A DNA stretch of 54,067 nucleotides from Ruminococcus sp. AM22-13 (GTDB lineage Bacteria > Bacillota > Clostridia > Lachnospirales > Lachnospiraceae). A program made the translations under genes and the position numbers. Below the pieces are notes generated by a model. That model searched no databases, was not told where the DNA came from, and worked only from the letters and a program-made list of their open reading frames with translations. Shown here piece after piece: positions 33,810-45,157 of this stretch (position 1 is the first letter of the stretch; every line of letters begins with the position of its first letter). The DNA lies in assembly GCF_003471165.1 (NCBI RefSeq), contig NZ_QRIL01000024.1, positions 1 to 54,067 of the forward strand, written 5' to 3'.

Positions 33810-34288
33810 TTGCAGGAAGAAGTTACACAGAAAACAATCGCATTGTCGGTTAAAACTGCAAGAGTGACTGCCGACGTGTTAAAAAATATGCTGCGGAAGT
33901 ATCTGTCAGGACAGAAGCAAAAGGGAAAGAATCCTTATAAGGTTGGAAAACAGTCATACAAAGAATTGAAAAGCCAGGGTTCTGGTTTATCTAATATTGA
34001 GATCACAGATGGAAATATCAAGTCTTTTGAACGTGTGGCGAAGAAATATCGCTTAGATTTTGCCTTGAAAAAAGACAGTTCGACCAAGCCACCGACTTAC
34101 TATGTGTTCTTTAAAGGGCAGGATACAGAAATGATGAATCTGGCATTTAAGAAATATTTGGGTGTACAGATGAATAAAAAGGATAAGCCATCTCTTATGA
34201 AAAAACTTATGCACTTTAAGGATGATGTGTCTAAAGGAAAGAACAGAGAACGAGCAAGAGAACAGCAGAAAGACAGAGGGCAGAGTTT

Positions 34289-34292
<4 letters not shown>
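33810..34292 (+). CDS. PcfB-family conjugation protein (DUF3801)
   Basis: A 160-residue basic protein beginning MQEEVTQKTIALSVKTARVT. KQSYKELKSQGSGLSNIEIT and FALKKDSSTKPPTYYVFFKG match the PcfB/DUF3801 family encoded just before the coupling protein in Gram-positive conjugative elements. PcfB proteins work with VirD4/PcfC at the relaxosome. I use TTG 33810, as AAAGGAGG lies at the right distance and no ATG fits. The stop overlaps the virD4 start (ATGA). Confidence 0.8.
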
Positions 34293-36531
<2,239 letters not shown>

Positions 36532-36547
36532 GAAGGTGAAAAAACTG

Positions 36548-36580
36548 AGGCCATTCACTTTTATAGTGGATGGCCTTTTT
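36548..36580. terminator. terminator between convergent tnpV and regulator
   Basis: AGGCCATTCACT pairs with AGTGGATGGCCT, followed by T5. It lies just before the stop codon of the minus-strand regulator and can serve both. Confidence 0.85.
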
Positions 36581-36581
36581 G

Positions 36582-37430
36582 CTACCTGCGCTTTTTCTTT
36601 TTTGGCATATAATACGGCTGTGACTTGGCTTTTCCCCGCATATTGTTTGGGTTTTTAAGCAGTTTGGACAGGCTCAGTATCCGCAGAAAAGCCGAAAAGT
36701 CCTCGGATGAAATTTTTTCAAAAGGAATCTGCATTTTATCACAGAACTCATGGATCATAGCTTCTGTGTCGGTTCCCATCTGTATGGCCTGTTCAAAATT
36801 CTCTTTGACCTCATCCAGTGTTGGCTGTGGGTCGGCTGTGGTCTTGTCTTTCAAATGGGCTTCCTGTATATCCCGGACAATGCTGTCCAGATCATCATGA
36901 AGGATATGGCTGTAAAAATCGTTCTCCTGTACCTGACCCAATTCCAGCGTCCGCATATACAGATCATTTTCTCCAGGTGCGTGTTCTTTAAGAATGGTCT
37001 GCCGGGTAGCTTCCAGAATCAGATTCATCTGGTTCACCCGCATATCAGCGATCTGGTCAATAAAGATTTCCATATCAACCATCAGCCGCAAAAAATTTGG
37101 ATGAGTCGCCAGTTCACAAAGCAGGCGGTTGTTGATCTTTCCGCTGCTCAAAAGTTCCACCATAGCGTCACTCAGATGCAGAGCTTGAAGCTCCGTGTTT
37201 GGGTGATTTTTATTTTCTGACACGCCCATCAGATAATCAGTGGACACTCCGTAAAACTTTGCCAGTGTCGCAATCGCAAATGGGCTGATGTCTTTGTAGT
37301 CATCGCTCTCATATTTCCCCAGTGCCGACTTAGACAGGCCGGTCTGTTCTGCCAGCTGTTCCAGCGTCAGGTGCTTATCCACCACTCGCAGGTCTTTGAG
37401 CCGTTCCGGGATTGACAGTTTTGTGTACAT
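36582..37430 (-). CDS. Xre-type regulator of the mobilizable element
   Basis: A 282-residue protein. The N-terminal HTH is LKDLRVVDKHLTLEQLAEQT, then GLSKSALGKYESDDYKDIS and LAKFYGVSTDYLMG. The long C-terminal region (LLSSGKINNRLLCELATHPN; LEATRQTILKEHAPGENDLY) is shared with the regulator at 53044 of the second element. ATG 37430 has AGGAGG upstream. It transcribes leftward from a promoter whose -10 overlaps an 18-bp TTTCC-N8-GGAAA site, probably its own operator. Expected role is control of element excision or transfer. Confidence 0.85.
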   Translation of the reverse strand: MYTKLSIPERLKDLRVVDKHLTLEQLAEQTGLSKSALGKYESDDYKDISPFAIATLAKFYGVSTDYLMGVSENKNHPNTELQALHLSDAMVELLSSGKINNRLLCELATHPNFLRLMVDMEIFIDQIADMRVNQMNLILEATRQTILKEHAPGENDLYMRTLELGQVQENDFYSHILHDDLDSIVRDIQEAHLKDKTTADPQPTLDEVKENFEQAIQMGTDTEAMIHEFCDKMQIPFEKISSEDFSAFLRILSLSKLLKNPNNMRGKAKSQPYYMPKKKKRR

Positions 37431-37464
37431 CAAAGCACCTCCTTGCCATCGGTTTTTGTTTTTC

Positions 37465-37493
37465 ATTATAGCACATTTCCGAGAGCGTGGAAA
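37465..37493 (-). promoter_or_regulatory. promoter with TTTCC-N8-GGAAA operator
   Basis: On the minus strand an extended -10 (TGTGCTATAAT) follows the palindrome TTTCCACGCTCTCGGAAA (37476-37493). The same arrangement recurs at 53897-53926 before the related regulator, so the palindrome is probably the autoregulatory operator. Confidence 0.75.
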
Positions 37494-37771
37494 TATGCGG
37501 TTTTCATGTGTTTTTCCTGCGTCTTGGACATACGGGAGCAGCCCTCTTTTTTCGGTAAACTGGTTCTTGTCAGGAGACATAGAACCTTGAAAAATGAATG
37601 ACCGACTGCAAGGGGGACGACCTCCGGGGAAGTGACGCCACGATAAGAGCGCACCAAAGAGGACAATACGCTGGGAGAGAATCCGGGCAGGAATATTTTG
37701 CAGACAGACCGGCAGACAGAAAAATAAACGATGCGGAACATACCGCATCAAATGAATGGAGGTAGATCATT
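37494..37771. other. regulator-to-operon spacer
   Basis: About 280 bases without a convincing gene. It includes a strong hairpin GATGCGG-AACATA-CCGCATC (37730-37749) just before the ribosome site of the next gene, and TTGGACATACGG at about 37526, a motif also present near 53958 in the second element. Confidence 0.4.
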
Positions 37772-38065
37772 ATGAAACTGAATATGAAGGAAAAGAAAAT
37801 TCTTTACGCTTACGCCTGCCCCAGCCATCACAACACAGTGACAAGGCTGAAATGGCTGACAGCATTGACTGTTGACCCGGAGGCGAAAAGCCAGATGCTT
37901 CATCTTGCTCGTAAAATTGAGACAGAGACAGAGGAAAGGTGGTACGAAGCCTTTTACCATCATCTGCGTATGGAGATGGACGAATACCGCCGGATTAGAC
38001 GCAGTCTGCGTGCGCTGAAAGCAAACACCGATTATGAGGAGGAACTGTATGAGGAAGCTGTCTAA
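37772..38065 (+). CDS. small element-borne hypothetical protein
   Basis: A 97-residue charged helical protein starting MKLNMKEKKILYAYACPSHH and containing HNTVTRLKWLTALTVDPE. GGAGG lies 12 bases upstream. Such a gene is usual before the relaxase in Tn4451-type mobilizable elements, but I know no function. Its 3' end overlaps the next gene by 17 bases, so translation is coupled. Confidence 0.6.
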   Translation: MKLNMKEKKILYAYACPSHHNTVTRLKWLTALTVDPEAKSQMLHLARKIETETEERWYEAFYHHLRMEMDEYRRIRRSLRALKANTDYEEELYEEAV

Positions 38066-38354
38066 ATATGAAAAAGAAACCATCATCAACTGGAATGAGG
38101 GCGAGACGATTGCCAGTATCTACACCTTCAATGCCAGCTTGAAACGCAGACTGGAGGATTTCAGCCGGAAGTACCCTCTGCTGTGCCGCTTGGAACGCAG
38201 TACGCCGGAAGGTAGCGTGACCTATGTGATGGACAAGTCACGACTTTCGATCCGGCTGGTGCCGCCGTACAGCGAAGAACGGCTGGCAGCTGCAAGGGAG
38301 TGCGCAAAAGAGCATGGCTTTCAGGTCATACAGACAGAAGAAAAAATCGCTTAA
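38049..38354 (+). CDS. small element-borne hypothetical protein
   Basis: A 101-residue protein, MRKLSKYEKETIINWNEGET then ASIYTFNASLKRRLEDFSRK, a conserved companion of relaxase genes in Firmicute mobilizable elements. It resembles small DNA-binding accessory proteins in size and charge. I did not recognise a named family. ATG 38049 lies inside the previous gene. Confidence 0.6.
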   Translation: MRKLSKYEKETIINWNEGETIASIYTFNASLKRRLEDFSRKYPLLCRLERSTPEGSVTYVMDKSRLSIRLVPPYSEERLAAARECAKEHGFQVIQTEEKIA

Positions 38355-38779
38355 AATGAGGGCGATTTACGAAAAAATATCGGGTCTGCACCCGCTGTTT
38401 TGATCGGCAATTTCCGCAGGCGTATTCTGTATCCACTTCTCGCCTATGGGCGTAAATGTACGGATACGGAGCCGGTGAAACTGGCAAAAACCGCTTCTGC
38501 GGTGAAGGCCAGCTTCGCCGGTGCGGGAGTACAGAGGGCAGCCAGCCCTTTGTGCCGGGGTGCAGGGGCGGCAGCGCACTGCTGGGGTCAAGGGGCAATG
38601 CCCATTGGCGGGGTGAGGGCAGCCAGCCTCATCGGGTCAAGGGTGAAACGCCTTGCCCAGGGAAAGTTGATGCCTGCGTCAACTTGTACTGGGTATTACC
38701 TGACGCAAAACTTCGCAGGTCTGGCGGCTTTGCCGCCCTCCCCAGCCCAGAACATCTTTGCAGGAAGGAGGAAAAATAT
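38355..38779. other. GC-rich hairpin region, candidate oriT
   Basis: A 425-base gap before the relaxase, much richer in GC than the rest. It contains several hairpins: CCGC-TTCT-GCGG, GGGCAGCCAGCCC, GGGGCAATGCCC and GGCGGC-TTT-GCCGCC. Open frames through it are not convincing genes. Position and structure suit the transfer origin of a Mob-type element. The nick site cannot be located by eye. Confidence 0.5.
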
Positions 38780-40024
38780 TTGAAATTAACAAGACACAAT
38801 GGACGATCTGGGAAGCATGGCACTTACAATCCCCGGCACAATGACCGTCGGTTCGATGTAGAAAATAGCGAACACATTGACGCTGAGCGTGCCAGACAAA
38901 ATGTGTACTGGGACTGTTACCGGGGCTTTACCACCCACGACTTTCGGGAAAACTCAGAGCAGCCGGATTTCAGCTTTGAGGAAATTGAACGGATGTATTA
39001 CTACGAGCATTATGCCGACCATGTCAATGCTCAGAACGCCCGGAACGAGAAAACCCGGCACATTGAGCGCAATCGCACTGTGGATGATCTTTTGAAAAAT
39101 AACAAGACCTGTCCAGAAGAAAGCATCTACCAGATCGGCACTATGGAAGAATCCGTTCCGCCAGAGACTTTAGCGCTCATTGTCAGTGAATTTTATGAGG
39201 AATTTGAAAACCGTTTCGGTTCTCATATCCACATTTTAGACTGGGCGCTCCATCTGGATGAAGGAACTCCGCACATCCATGAGCGCCATGTATTTGACTG
39301 TGAAAATCGGTATGGAGAGCTGTGCCCCCAGCAGGAAAAGGCGTTGGAGGAACTGGGTATCCCTCTCCCTAAACCGGAACAGCCAAAAGGAAAGCACAAT
39401 AACCGGAAACAGACTTTTGATGCAGTCTGTCGGATAATCTTATTTGACGTTGCCAAACGGCATGGGCTGCATCTGGAACAGGAGCCGTCTTATGGTGGGC
39501 GTGACTATTTGGAAAAGCAGGATTATATCCTGATGAAGCAGAAGGAGCAGCTGGCGACACAGGAGCAAAAGCTGGAGGAACTGACGCTAAAAATTGAGGA
39601 TGTAGAAACCTTGCTGGAAGATGTTTCCGGTGCGGCCTATGACAAGGCGGTGGAGGTTGTGACCGACAAGGTTCGGGAACAAACCCAGCTTGAAGATATG
39701 GAAGTAATTGAGAAATATCGAAAGAGCGTGGTATCGCCCAATGCCAAAAATTCGCCAGAAGTTGTGAAGATAGCGAACACTCTGCTGAGTAGGGTGCGAG
39801 AAAAATTACAGCAGTCTGCTGAAAAAGTTCTCAAAAAGGTACAGGCGGTGCTGTTAAAACCGGAGGTCAAACAGGCTGGCAAAGAGCAGATCAAAAATAA
39901 AGCCAGAAAATCCATTAAGGAGAAGCTGGCACAAGGCAAACTGGACGCTGATCGGGAGAACCGGGTGCGCTGGGAGCGTGAAGGACGGATTGCTCCAACA
40001 AGAAAACAGGATATGGAATTGTGA
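38780..40024 (+). CDS. Pre/Mob-like relaxase
   Basis: A 414-residue relaxase starting at TTG 38780, with AGGAGG upstream and the family start KLTRHNGRSGKHGTYNPRHN. The histidine cluster of the HUH motif is ILDWALHLDEGTPHIHERHV. A long C-terminal coiled-coil (KQKEQLATQEQKLEELTLKI) follows. It should nick its oriT and lead one strand through a coupling protein supplied by another element. The open frame continues upstream through the GC-rich region, but there is no ribosome site there. Followed closely by the CHC2 gene. Confidence 0.8.
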   Translation: MKLTRHNGRSGKHGTYNPRHNDRRFDVENSEHIDAERARQNVYWDCYRGFTTHDFRENSEQPDFSFEEIERMYYYEHYADHVNAQNARNEKTRHIERNRTVDDLLKNNKTCPEESIYQIGTMEESVPPETLALIVSEFYEEFENRFGSHIHILDWALHLDEGTPHIHERHVFDCENRYGELCPQQEKALEELGIPLPKPEQPKGKHNNRKQTFDAVCRIILFDVAKRHGLHLEQEPSYGGRDYLEKQDYILMKQKEQLATQEQKLEELTLKIEDVETLLEDVSGAAYDKAVEVVTDKVREQTQLEDMEVIEKYRKSVVSPNAKNSPEVVKIANTLLSRVREKLQQSAEKVLKKVQAVLLKPEVKQAGKEQIKNKARKSIKEKLAQGKLDADRENRVRWEREGRIAPTRKQDMEL

Positions 40025-40039
40025 GGCATCTGATTTTCT

Positions 40040-40726
40040 ATGGAAACCGGATGCCTTTTGCATTGTTTGGAGGTGGAAGAAACGAATGTATTTGAAGCAG
40101 TAAAACAGTCTGTTACCACAAGGCAGGCTGCTTTGGTTTATGGAATTTCAGTAGGACGCAACGGGATGGCTTGTTGCCCGTTTCACGATGACAGGCATCC
40201 CAGCATGAAGGTGGACAGACGGTTCCATTGTTTTGCCTGTCAGGCAGATGGAGATGTGATTGATTTCACTTCCCGTCTTTTTGGACTAAGCAGTAAAGAA
40301 GCTGCCTTAAAGCTGGCAGAGGACTTCTCAATCAGCTTTGACCGCAAAGGCCACGATCCGCCACAAAAGAGAGTAATCAAAAGAAAAATCAGCGTGGAAA
40401 TGCGATACCGGCAGGCAGAGCAGAAATGCTTTCGGGTGCTGTGCGACTACCTGCGTTTGCTGGAACGATGGAAAGAAGAATATGCGCCCAAACAACCGGA
40501 GGATGACTGGAATCCTTTGTTTGTGGAGGCTCTGCACAGGCAGCCATATATCGAATATCTGTTGGATCTTCTTCTGTCTGACAGCATAGAAGAACGAGCT
40601 TTTGTAGTTGCTGAGTATGGAAAAGAGGTGAGGAAAATTGAACAGCGAATATCAGAGTTTATCGCCAGCCACCCAGCAGGCTGTGATGAGCGCAGCCGAA
40701 GCCATAGCGACGGAACAGAGCGTTGA
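40040..40726 (+). CDS. CHC2 zinc-finger (primase-type) protein
   Basis: A 228-residue protein. NVFEAVKQSVTTRQAALVYG precedes the zinc finger ACCPFHDDRHPSMKVDRRFH followed by CFACQADGDVIDF, giving C-x2-H and C-x2-C ligands like DnaG. The catalytic TOPRIM part is missing, so it may load or recognise DNA together with the VapE-like ATPase downstream, which it overlaps by 89 bases. Start is uncertain: ATG 40040 has a weak ribosome site and GTG 40073 is closer to the family start. Confidence 0.75.
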   Translation: METGCLLHCLEVEETNVFEAVKQSVTTRQAALVYGISVGRNGMACCPFHDDRHPSMKVDRRFHCFACQADGDVIDFTSRLFGLSSKEAALKLAEDFSISFDRKGHDPPQKRVIKRKISVEMRYRQAEQKCFRVLCDYLRLLERWKEEYAPKQPEDDWNPLFVEALHRQPYIEYLLDLLLSDSIEERAFVVAEYGKEVRKIEQRISEFIASHPAGCDERSRSHSDGTER

Positions 40727-42044
40727 TGAGGTGCGGCAGAGCCTTTCTGTTACCGACAAGGGAAAAACAGCCAACACCATCGACAACTGCCGGATTGTGT
40801 TCTGCTGCGATCCACTCCTGCGGGATGCCATCCGGCTTAATCTCCTGACAGACCGGGTAGACATTGTACAGGACTTGGGCTGGCGCAGGAATACCAGCGC
40901 TCTGACGGATACTGATGTGAAATATCTTCTCCTCTATTTTGAGAGAAACTATGAGCTGACCAGTGAGAAAAAGATCACGGCTGCCCTTTCTATCGTAGCA
41001 AACGAAAATTGTTACCATCCAATTCAGGATGTGCTGAACAGCCTTGTCTGGGACGGTACACCACGCATCCGATCCTGTCTGCACCATTTTCTTGGTGCTG
41101 ATGAAAGTGACTATGTGGAAGAAATGCTGAAACATTTCCTGCTGGGTGCTATACGCCGGGTATTCCGTCCCGGTTCCAAATATGAGGAAATGCTTTGTTT
41201 GGTGGGCGGTCAGGGTGCCGGGAAGTCCACCTTCTTCCGACTGCTGGCGATCCGGGACGAATGGTTCTCTGATGACCTGAAGAAGTTGGATGACGACCGG
41301 GTATTCCAAAAGCTACAAGGTCACTGGATCATTGAGATGTCAGAGATGCTTGCCACCAGCAGCGCAAAGAGCATTGAAGAAATCCGTTCCTTTATTAGCC
41401 GACAGAAGGAAACCTACCGGACACCTTATGAATCTCAGCCTAAAGACCGGCTTCGGCAGTGTGTGTTCGGTGGTTCCTCGAATACGCTGGACTTTCTGCC
41501 GCTGGATCGAGCCGGGAACCGGCGCTTTCTCCCAATCATGATTTACCCGGAGAATGCAGAGGTTCACATTTTGGAGGACGAGGACGCTTCCAGAGCGTAT
41601 CTGTTGCAGGTATGGGCAGAAGCTATGAGCATTTACCACAGCGGCAAATATTCCATGAAATTCAGCAAGTCCATCCAGCGTCAACTGGTGGAGGTGCAGA
41701 AAGACTTCATGCCGGAGGACACCGAAGCCGGACAGATACAGGGATTTCTGGAACACTACACCGGAAACATGGTCTGCTCAAAACAGCTGTTCAAGGAGGC
41801 GCTGGGACATACCTTTGATGAGCCGAAGCGGTGGCAGCTCCACAATATCAATGAGATCATGAATACGGTCGTGACCGGTTGGAAGCCTTTTTCCAATCCC
41901 CGGATGTTTGCCGGATATGGCAGACAAAAGGGCTGGGAACGGGACACTTCCGGCAACGAACTACCCAGCAACGAAGGTGGATTTGTAGAACTGAGTGAAG
42001 AAGAATGTCGTCAGCTGGAACTTCCGCAGGAGTGGATCGCCTGA
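40638..42044 (+). CDS. VapE-like (virulence-associated E) ATPase/primase-helicase
   Basis: A 468-residue protein. Walker A is GGQGAGKST (190-198), with HWIIEMSEMLATSSAKSIEE, DRLRQCVFGGSSNTLDFLPL and DRAGNRRFLPI, the conserved VirE/VapE blocks. Such proteins act in replication of mobilizable and satellite elements. TTG 40638 has GAGGTGAGG upstream. It overlaps the CHC2 gene, so the two form a replication pair. The gap downstream carries repeated CGTTGCCG words that could be their origin. Confidence 0.85.
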   Translation: MNSEYQSLSPATQQAVMSAAEAIATEQSVDEVRQSLSVTDKGKTANTIDNCRIVFCCDPLLRDAIRLNLLTDRVDIVQDLGWRRNTSALTDTDVKYLLLYFERNYELTSEKKITAALSIVANENCYHPIQDVLNSLVWDGTPRIRSCLHHFLGADESDYVEEMLKHFLLGAIRRVFRPGSKYEEMLCLVGGQGAGKSTFFRLLAIRDEWFSDDLKKLDDDRVFQKLQGHWIIEMSEMLATSSAKSIEEIRSFISRQKETYRTPYESQPKDRLRQCVFGGSSNTLDFLPLDRAGNRRFLPIMIYPENAEVHILEDEDASRAYLLQVWAEAMSIYHSGKYSMKFSKSIQRQLVEVQKDFMPEDTEAGQIQGFLEHYTGNMVCSKQLFKEALGHTFDEPKRWQLHNINEIMNTVVTGWKPFSNPRMFAGYGRQKGWERDTSGNELPSNEGGFVELSEEECRQLELPQEWIA

Positions 42045-42312
42045 CAAGGACGGTCTGTTGCCGGGATGGCTGCCGGTTGGTTGCCGGGTTCGTTGCTGAT
42101 AAATTTATGGGTTTGATATAGAAAAAGCCCGCAAGTAAAGGCTTTTTATGATCTATCTATGTTTTCGGCAACGAAAGCAACGAGATTTTATAAGAAAATT
42201 TGAAAAGTTAAGAAATCAGGGTCAGACGATAGTTTACAGGTTTTTTGATGTCCGTTGCCGGACTTCGTTGCCGCAACCACCGTCTAATCCCCCTATTCTA
42301 TGGAGGTAGCCT
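42045..42312. repeat. cluster of CGTTGCCG-like repeats, candidate origin
   Basis: Short repeats in both orientations: GTTGCCGGG at 42057 and 42080, TGCCGG at 42071, CGTTGC at 42091, CGGCAACG at 42166, GCAACG at 42177, CCGTTGCCGG at 42252 and CGTTGCCG at 42266. They flank an AT-rich stretch (42183-42250). The terminator of the VapE-like gene (AAAAAGCC/GGCTTTTT, 42122-42147) lies within. The pattern resembles a small iteron origin. Confidence 0.5.
42122..42147 (+). terminator. rho-independent terminator
   Basis: AAAAAGCC and GGCTTTTT arms around a 10-base loop, after the VapE-like gene. Confidence 0.75.
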
Positions 42313-42480
42313 ATGGAGAAAAACAAGAAGCAGAATAAAAAAGTCCAGTTTGTAGTGGTTCGTGAGTTTTCTGGGGACAAAACCATGCGAGAAGCTTTTG
42401 AGCAGCTGATCGAGCGTCAGACCTGCGAACACTTTGAGGAATGGCTGGAGCATCGGGAAATGGCACAGAAAGCGGCGTAA
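42313..42480 (+). CDS. small transposon-encoded protein
   Basis: A 55-residue protein, MEKNKKQNKKVQFVVVREFS then KTMREAFEQLIERQT, with GGAGG seven bases before ATG 42313. This short gene regularly precedes the large serine recombinase in Tn4451-type elements. It may be an excision co-factor by position and size (inference). Confidence 0.65.
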   Translation: MEKNKKQNKKVQFVVVREFSGDKTMREAFEQLIERQTCEHFEEWLEHREMAQKAA

Positions 42481-42485
42481 AGCAG

Positions 42486-42535
42486 TTGAATCATGGACAG
42501 GGACATGGTATTATAATGATATCGTGTCCCTGTTC
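42486..42535 (+). promoter_or_regulatory. recombinase promoter with operator
   Basis: TTGAAT (42486-42491) and TATTAT (42509-42514, or TATAAT 42512-42517) make the promoter. The arms GGACAGGGACA (42495-42505) and TGTCCCTGTTC (42525-42535) bracket the -10, so a bound dimer would shut off the recombinase. The right arm recurs inverted at 36095-36110. Confidence 0.7.
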
Positions 42536-42551
42536 ATAGAAGGAGAACACT

Positions 42552-44204
42552 ATGAGCAGGAAAAAACAAGTTAATCAGAAAATCACAGCCCTTTATTGCC
42601 GTATCTCTCTGGAGGATGGCGGCGATAATGAAAGCATGAGCATCAGCAACCAGAAACTTATGCTCCGGGACTTTGCCGAAAAAAATGGGATGTTCCAGTA
42701 TGAGTATTATGTAGATGACGGTTATACAGGCCGCAACTTCAACCGCCCCTCTTTCCAGCGCATGATTGCCGATATTCAGGCGGGAAAGATAGGCTGCGTT
42801 ATCACCAAAGACCTGTCCAGGCTGGGCAGGAATTATATCGAAGCTGGCAGCTATATCGAAATCTTTTTCCCAAAACACAATGTACGCTATATTGCCATTA
42901 CAGACGGAGTGGACAGCCTGACCCGTCAGGAAATGGACATTACGCCGTTTAAGAATATCCTGAACGATATGTACAGCCGGGATATTTCCAAAAAGGTGCT
43001 GGCAGGGCGTATGACCCGTTCCCGGCAGGGGAAGTTTTGTGGTGGGCAGCCGCCCCTCGGTTTGATGCGTGACCCGGAGGATAAGGGACATTTGATCCGT
43101 GACCCTGAGACAGCACCGGTAATCCGAAAAATCTATGATATGGCGCTGGATGGCTGGGGATGCATGCGGATTGCAAAGCAGCTCATGGATGATAAAGTCC
43201 CGATCACCAGAGTAAAAAGCAACACAGAATGTGATGTAAATTACTATTCATGGGGAAGTGCAAGAATCAGCCATATTCTGCGGAATCCCTTTTATAAGGG
43301 CGCACATCTGGTCTGCCGGACACATCAGAAAGGGATTCGCTCCAACACCTATGACATTATCCCTCGTGAGGACTGGGAAATTATCGAGGATTGCCATGAA
43401 GCAATCATCTCCCCGGAAGAATGGGAGCAGGTACAGGAAATCATTGACCGCAGACCAACCATTATGAAGGGCAACTCCTGCCCCTTTTATAACCTGTTCC
43501 ACGGTATCATTTATTGTGCGACTTGCGGAAAGTCCATGCAGGTGCGGTATGAAAAGGTTGGCAGAACCGGAAAGAATCGTTTTACCGGCGAACAGCGAGA
43601 ACCGATTGATAAGGCGTATTATATCTGCCAGACCTACAACAGGCTGGGCAAGAACGCCTGTACCAGCCACAAGATCGAAGCCAGAGATTTGTACAACCTT
43701 GTGCTGAAAGATATTCAGGAACTGGCAAAGACTGCGCTCAAAGATGCCGATGCTTTTTATCAGCGGCTGAGCAGCCGGATGGAGCGCCGGTATCTTCTGG
43801 ATGTCTCCCAGACACAGAAGGAATGTCAACGACTGGAAAGCAGGAATCGTGAAATTGATGAGATGTTCCTGAGCCTATATACCGATAAGGCAAAAGGAAT
43901 CCTGACTGAGCAGCGTTTTATGAAGCTGACAGCAACACTGGAACAAGAGCAGGAAGCCAACCAGAAGCGCCTGCAAGACCTACTGTTGATGATGCGCCAC
44001 TCTGACGAACAGGAAAATGAAGTCCGCACCTTCATCAAAGAAATCCGGCGCTATGCAGCCATTGAAGAACTGGATGAAGCGGTGCTGAACCGGCTCATCA
44101 GCAAAATTTTGGTGGGCGAAGTCAAGAAGATTGACGGACAGAAGGTGCAGGAAGTCAGAATCGTTTATAACTTTGTCGGAGAAATCCCGGAGATTACAGC
44201 ATAA
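42552..44204 (+). CDS. large serine recombinase (TnpX-like)
   Basis: A 550-residue recombinase. The catalytic serine is S19 in ALYCRISLEDGG, with VITKDLSRLGRNYIEAG completing the resolvase domain. The recombinase domain (GGQPPLGLMRD; GCMRIAKQLMDD) and a zinc ribbon (GIIYCATCGKSMQVRY with a later C) follow. The C-terminal part has a coiled-coil (RLESRNREIDEMFLSLYTDK). It should cut at a GA dinucleotide and integrate or excise the element, matching the GA cores found at 36047 and 50603. Terminated at 44212. Confidence 0.95.
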   Translation: MSRKKQVNQKITALYCRISLEDGGDNESMSISNQKLMLRDFAEKNGMFQYEYYVDDGYTGRNFNRPSFQRMIADIQAGKIGCVITKDLSRLGRNYIEAGSYIEIFFPKHNVRYIAITDGVDSLTRQEMDITPFKNILNDMYSRDISKKVLAGRMTRSRQGKFCGGQPPLGLMRDPEDKGHLIRDPETAPVIRKIYDMALDGWGCMRIAKQLMDDKVPITRVKSNTECDVNYYSWGSARISHILRNPFYKGAHLVCRTHQKGIRSNTYDIIPREDWEIIEDCHEAIISPEEWEQVQEIIDRRPTIMKGNSCPFYNLFHGIIYCATCGKSMQVRYEKVGRTGKNRFTGEQREPIDKAYYICQTYNRLGKNACTSHKIEARDLYNLVLKDIQELAKTALKDADAFYQRLSSRMERRYLLDVSQTQKECQRLESRNREIDEMFLSLYTDKAKGILTEQRFMKLTATLEQEQEANQKRLQDLLLMMRHSDEQENEVRTFIKEIRRYAAIEELDEAVLNRLISKILVGEVKKIDGQKVQEVRIVYNFVGEIPEITA

Positions 44205-44211
44205 TCATTTC

Positions 44212-44251
44212 GCCTCATCTCTCAATCAGCGAGGGATGAGGCTTTTCTTTT
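44212..44251 (+). terminator. rho-independent terminator
   Basis: GCCTCATC and GATGAGGC arms with a T-rich tail separate the recombinase from the cargo genes. Confidence 0.85.
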
Positions 44252-44317
44252 TGTAAAATTGCAATAGATATATTCATAATTTATTTACAATTAAATTCCT
44301 AGCCGTACAGCAGAAAA

Positions 44318-45157
44318 ATGATGACGAAAGATGATGCAAATGCTATAATGTTTGCATATAGATATGACAATTTGACCATATCGGAATCTTTATTCAAACA
44401 GATGATTGGAGATATTGCTATTATGAGAAATCCATGGCCAATTTTCAGCATTGCGGCTCTCTCCGGAGTTGCGTGCCTGATATATGATCACTTTTTTTCT
44501 TACGAGACTATGTGGATTGCTGTTGTAGTGTTTCTTGTGCTGCTGGCTCTATGCTTTTTCGCATATTGCAAATATGAACATTGGCTGGCAAAGAAACTTA
44601 ACCCCTATGTGGTGGCGTATCAAAGCGACCATAATCTTGATAATTTGAAACAGGGATTGGATCGCTGGCGTCCCTGGGCATTCAGCAAACATTCCAAAAA
44701 TATCATTACAGCGAACTGGTTCTCCGCTCTGCTGGACCAACAGCGCTGGACAGAAGCAGAAGAAATTTTGGAGCAGTTTTTGCATCGAGCAAAAAATACG
44801 CAGGATAAAATAGGGTATCACCTGCTTCGGGGAGATTACGCAAGGGCGATCGGAGATACCAAATTAGAGGAACAGGAACGACTTCTAAGCGAACAGCTAA
44901 AAACCCAGCTTGGAAACAAAAAGGGAGAATCAAGAGTACCCGCAAACGCCAAAGAGAGTAAATATGCTTTCTTTTGCTGGCTCTCTTTCAGCTTTGGTCT
45001 GGCACTGTTCGGAATCATCAGCAATATAGCCACCGGGGACTCTATACTCGGGTCAGTTGGAGCCGGACTTTTTATTTTGGGTTTGTTCTCATTCCCAGTC
45101 TGCTTGATCTGGCTGATTCTCTGGTTGATCCGGCGCAGAAAGGAGGTTGTTAAATGA
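44318..45157 (+). CDS. membrane protein with TPR-like middle (cargo)
   Basis: A 279-residue protein. It has two membrane segments near residues 42-85 (IFSIAALSGVACLIY and WIAVVVFLVLLALCFFAYC), a central helical stretch like tetratricopeptides (WFSALLDQQRWTEAEEILEQ), and two more membrane segments at the C-terminus. I do not recognise the family. The ribosome site is weak. Its stop overlaps the next gene (ATGA). It heads a run of eight cargo genes that all look envelope-associated or small. Confidence 0.55.
   Translation: MMTKDDANAIMFAYRYDNLTISESLFKQMIGDIAIMRNPWPIFSIAALSGVACLIYDHFFSYETMWIAVVVFLVLLALCFFAYCKYEHWLAKKLNPYVVAYQSDHNLDNLKQGLDRWRPWAFSKHSKNIITANWFSALLDQQRWTEAEEILEQFLHRAKNTQDKIGYHLLRGDYARAIGDTKLEEQERLLSEQLKTQLGNKKGESRVPANAKESKYAFFCWLSFSFGLALFGIISNIATGDSILGSVGAGLFILGLFSFPVCLIWLILWLIRRRKEVVK

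Noticed and set aside
38456..38779. Extension of the relaxase to an ATG about 320 bases upstream
   Set aside because: The added residues are glycine/cysteine-rich translation of a hairpin region, and the TTG at 38780 has AGGAGG and the family start.
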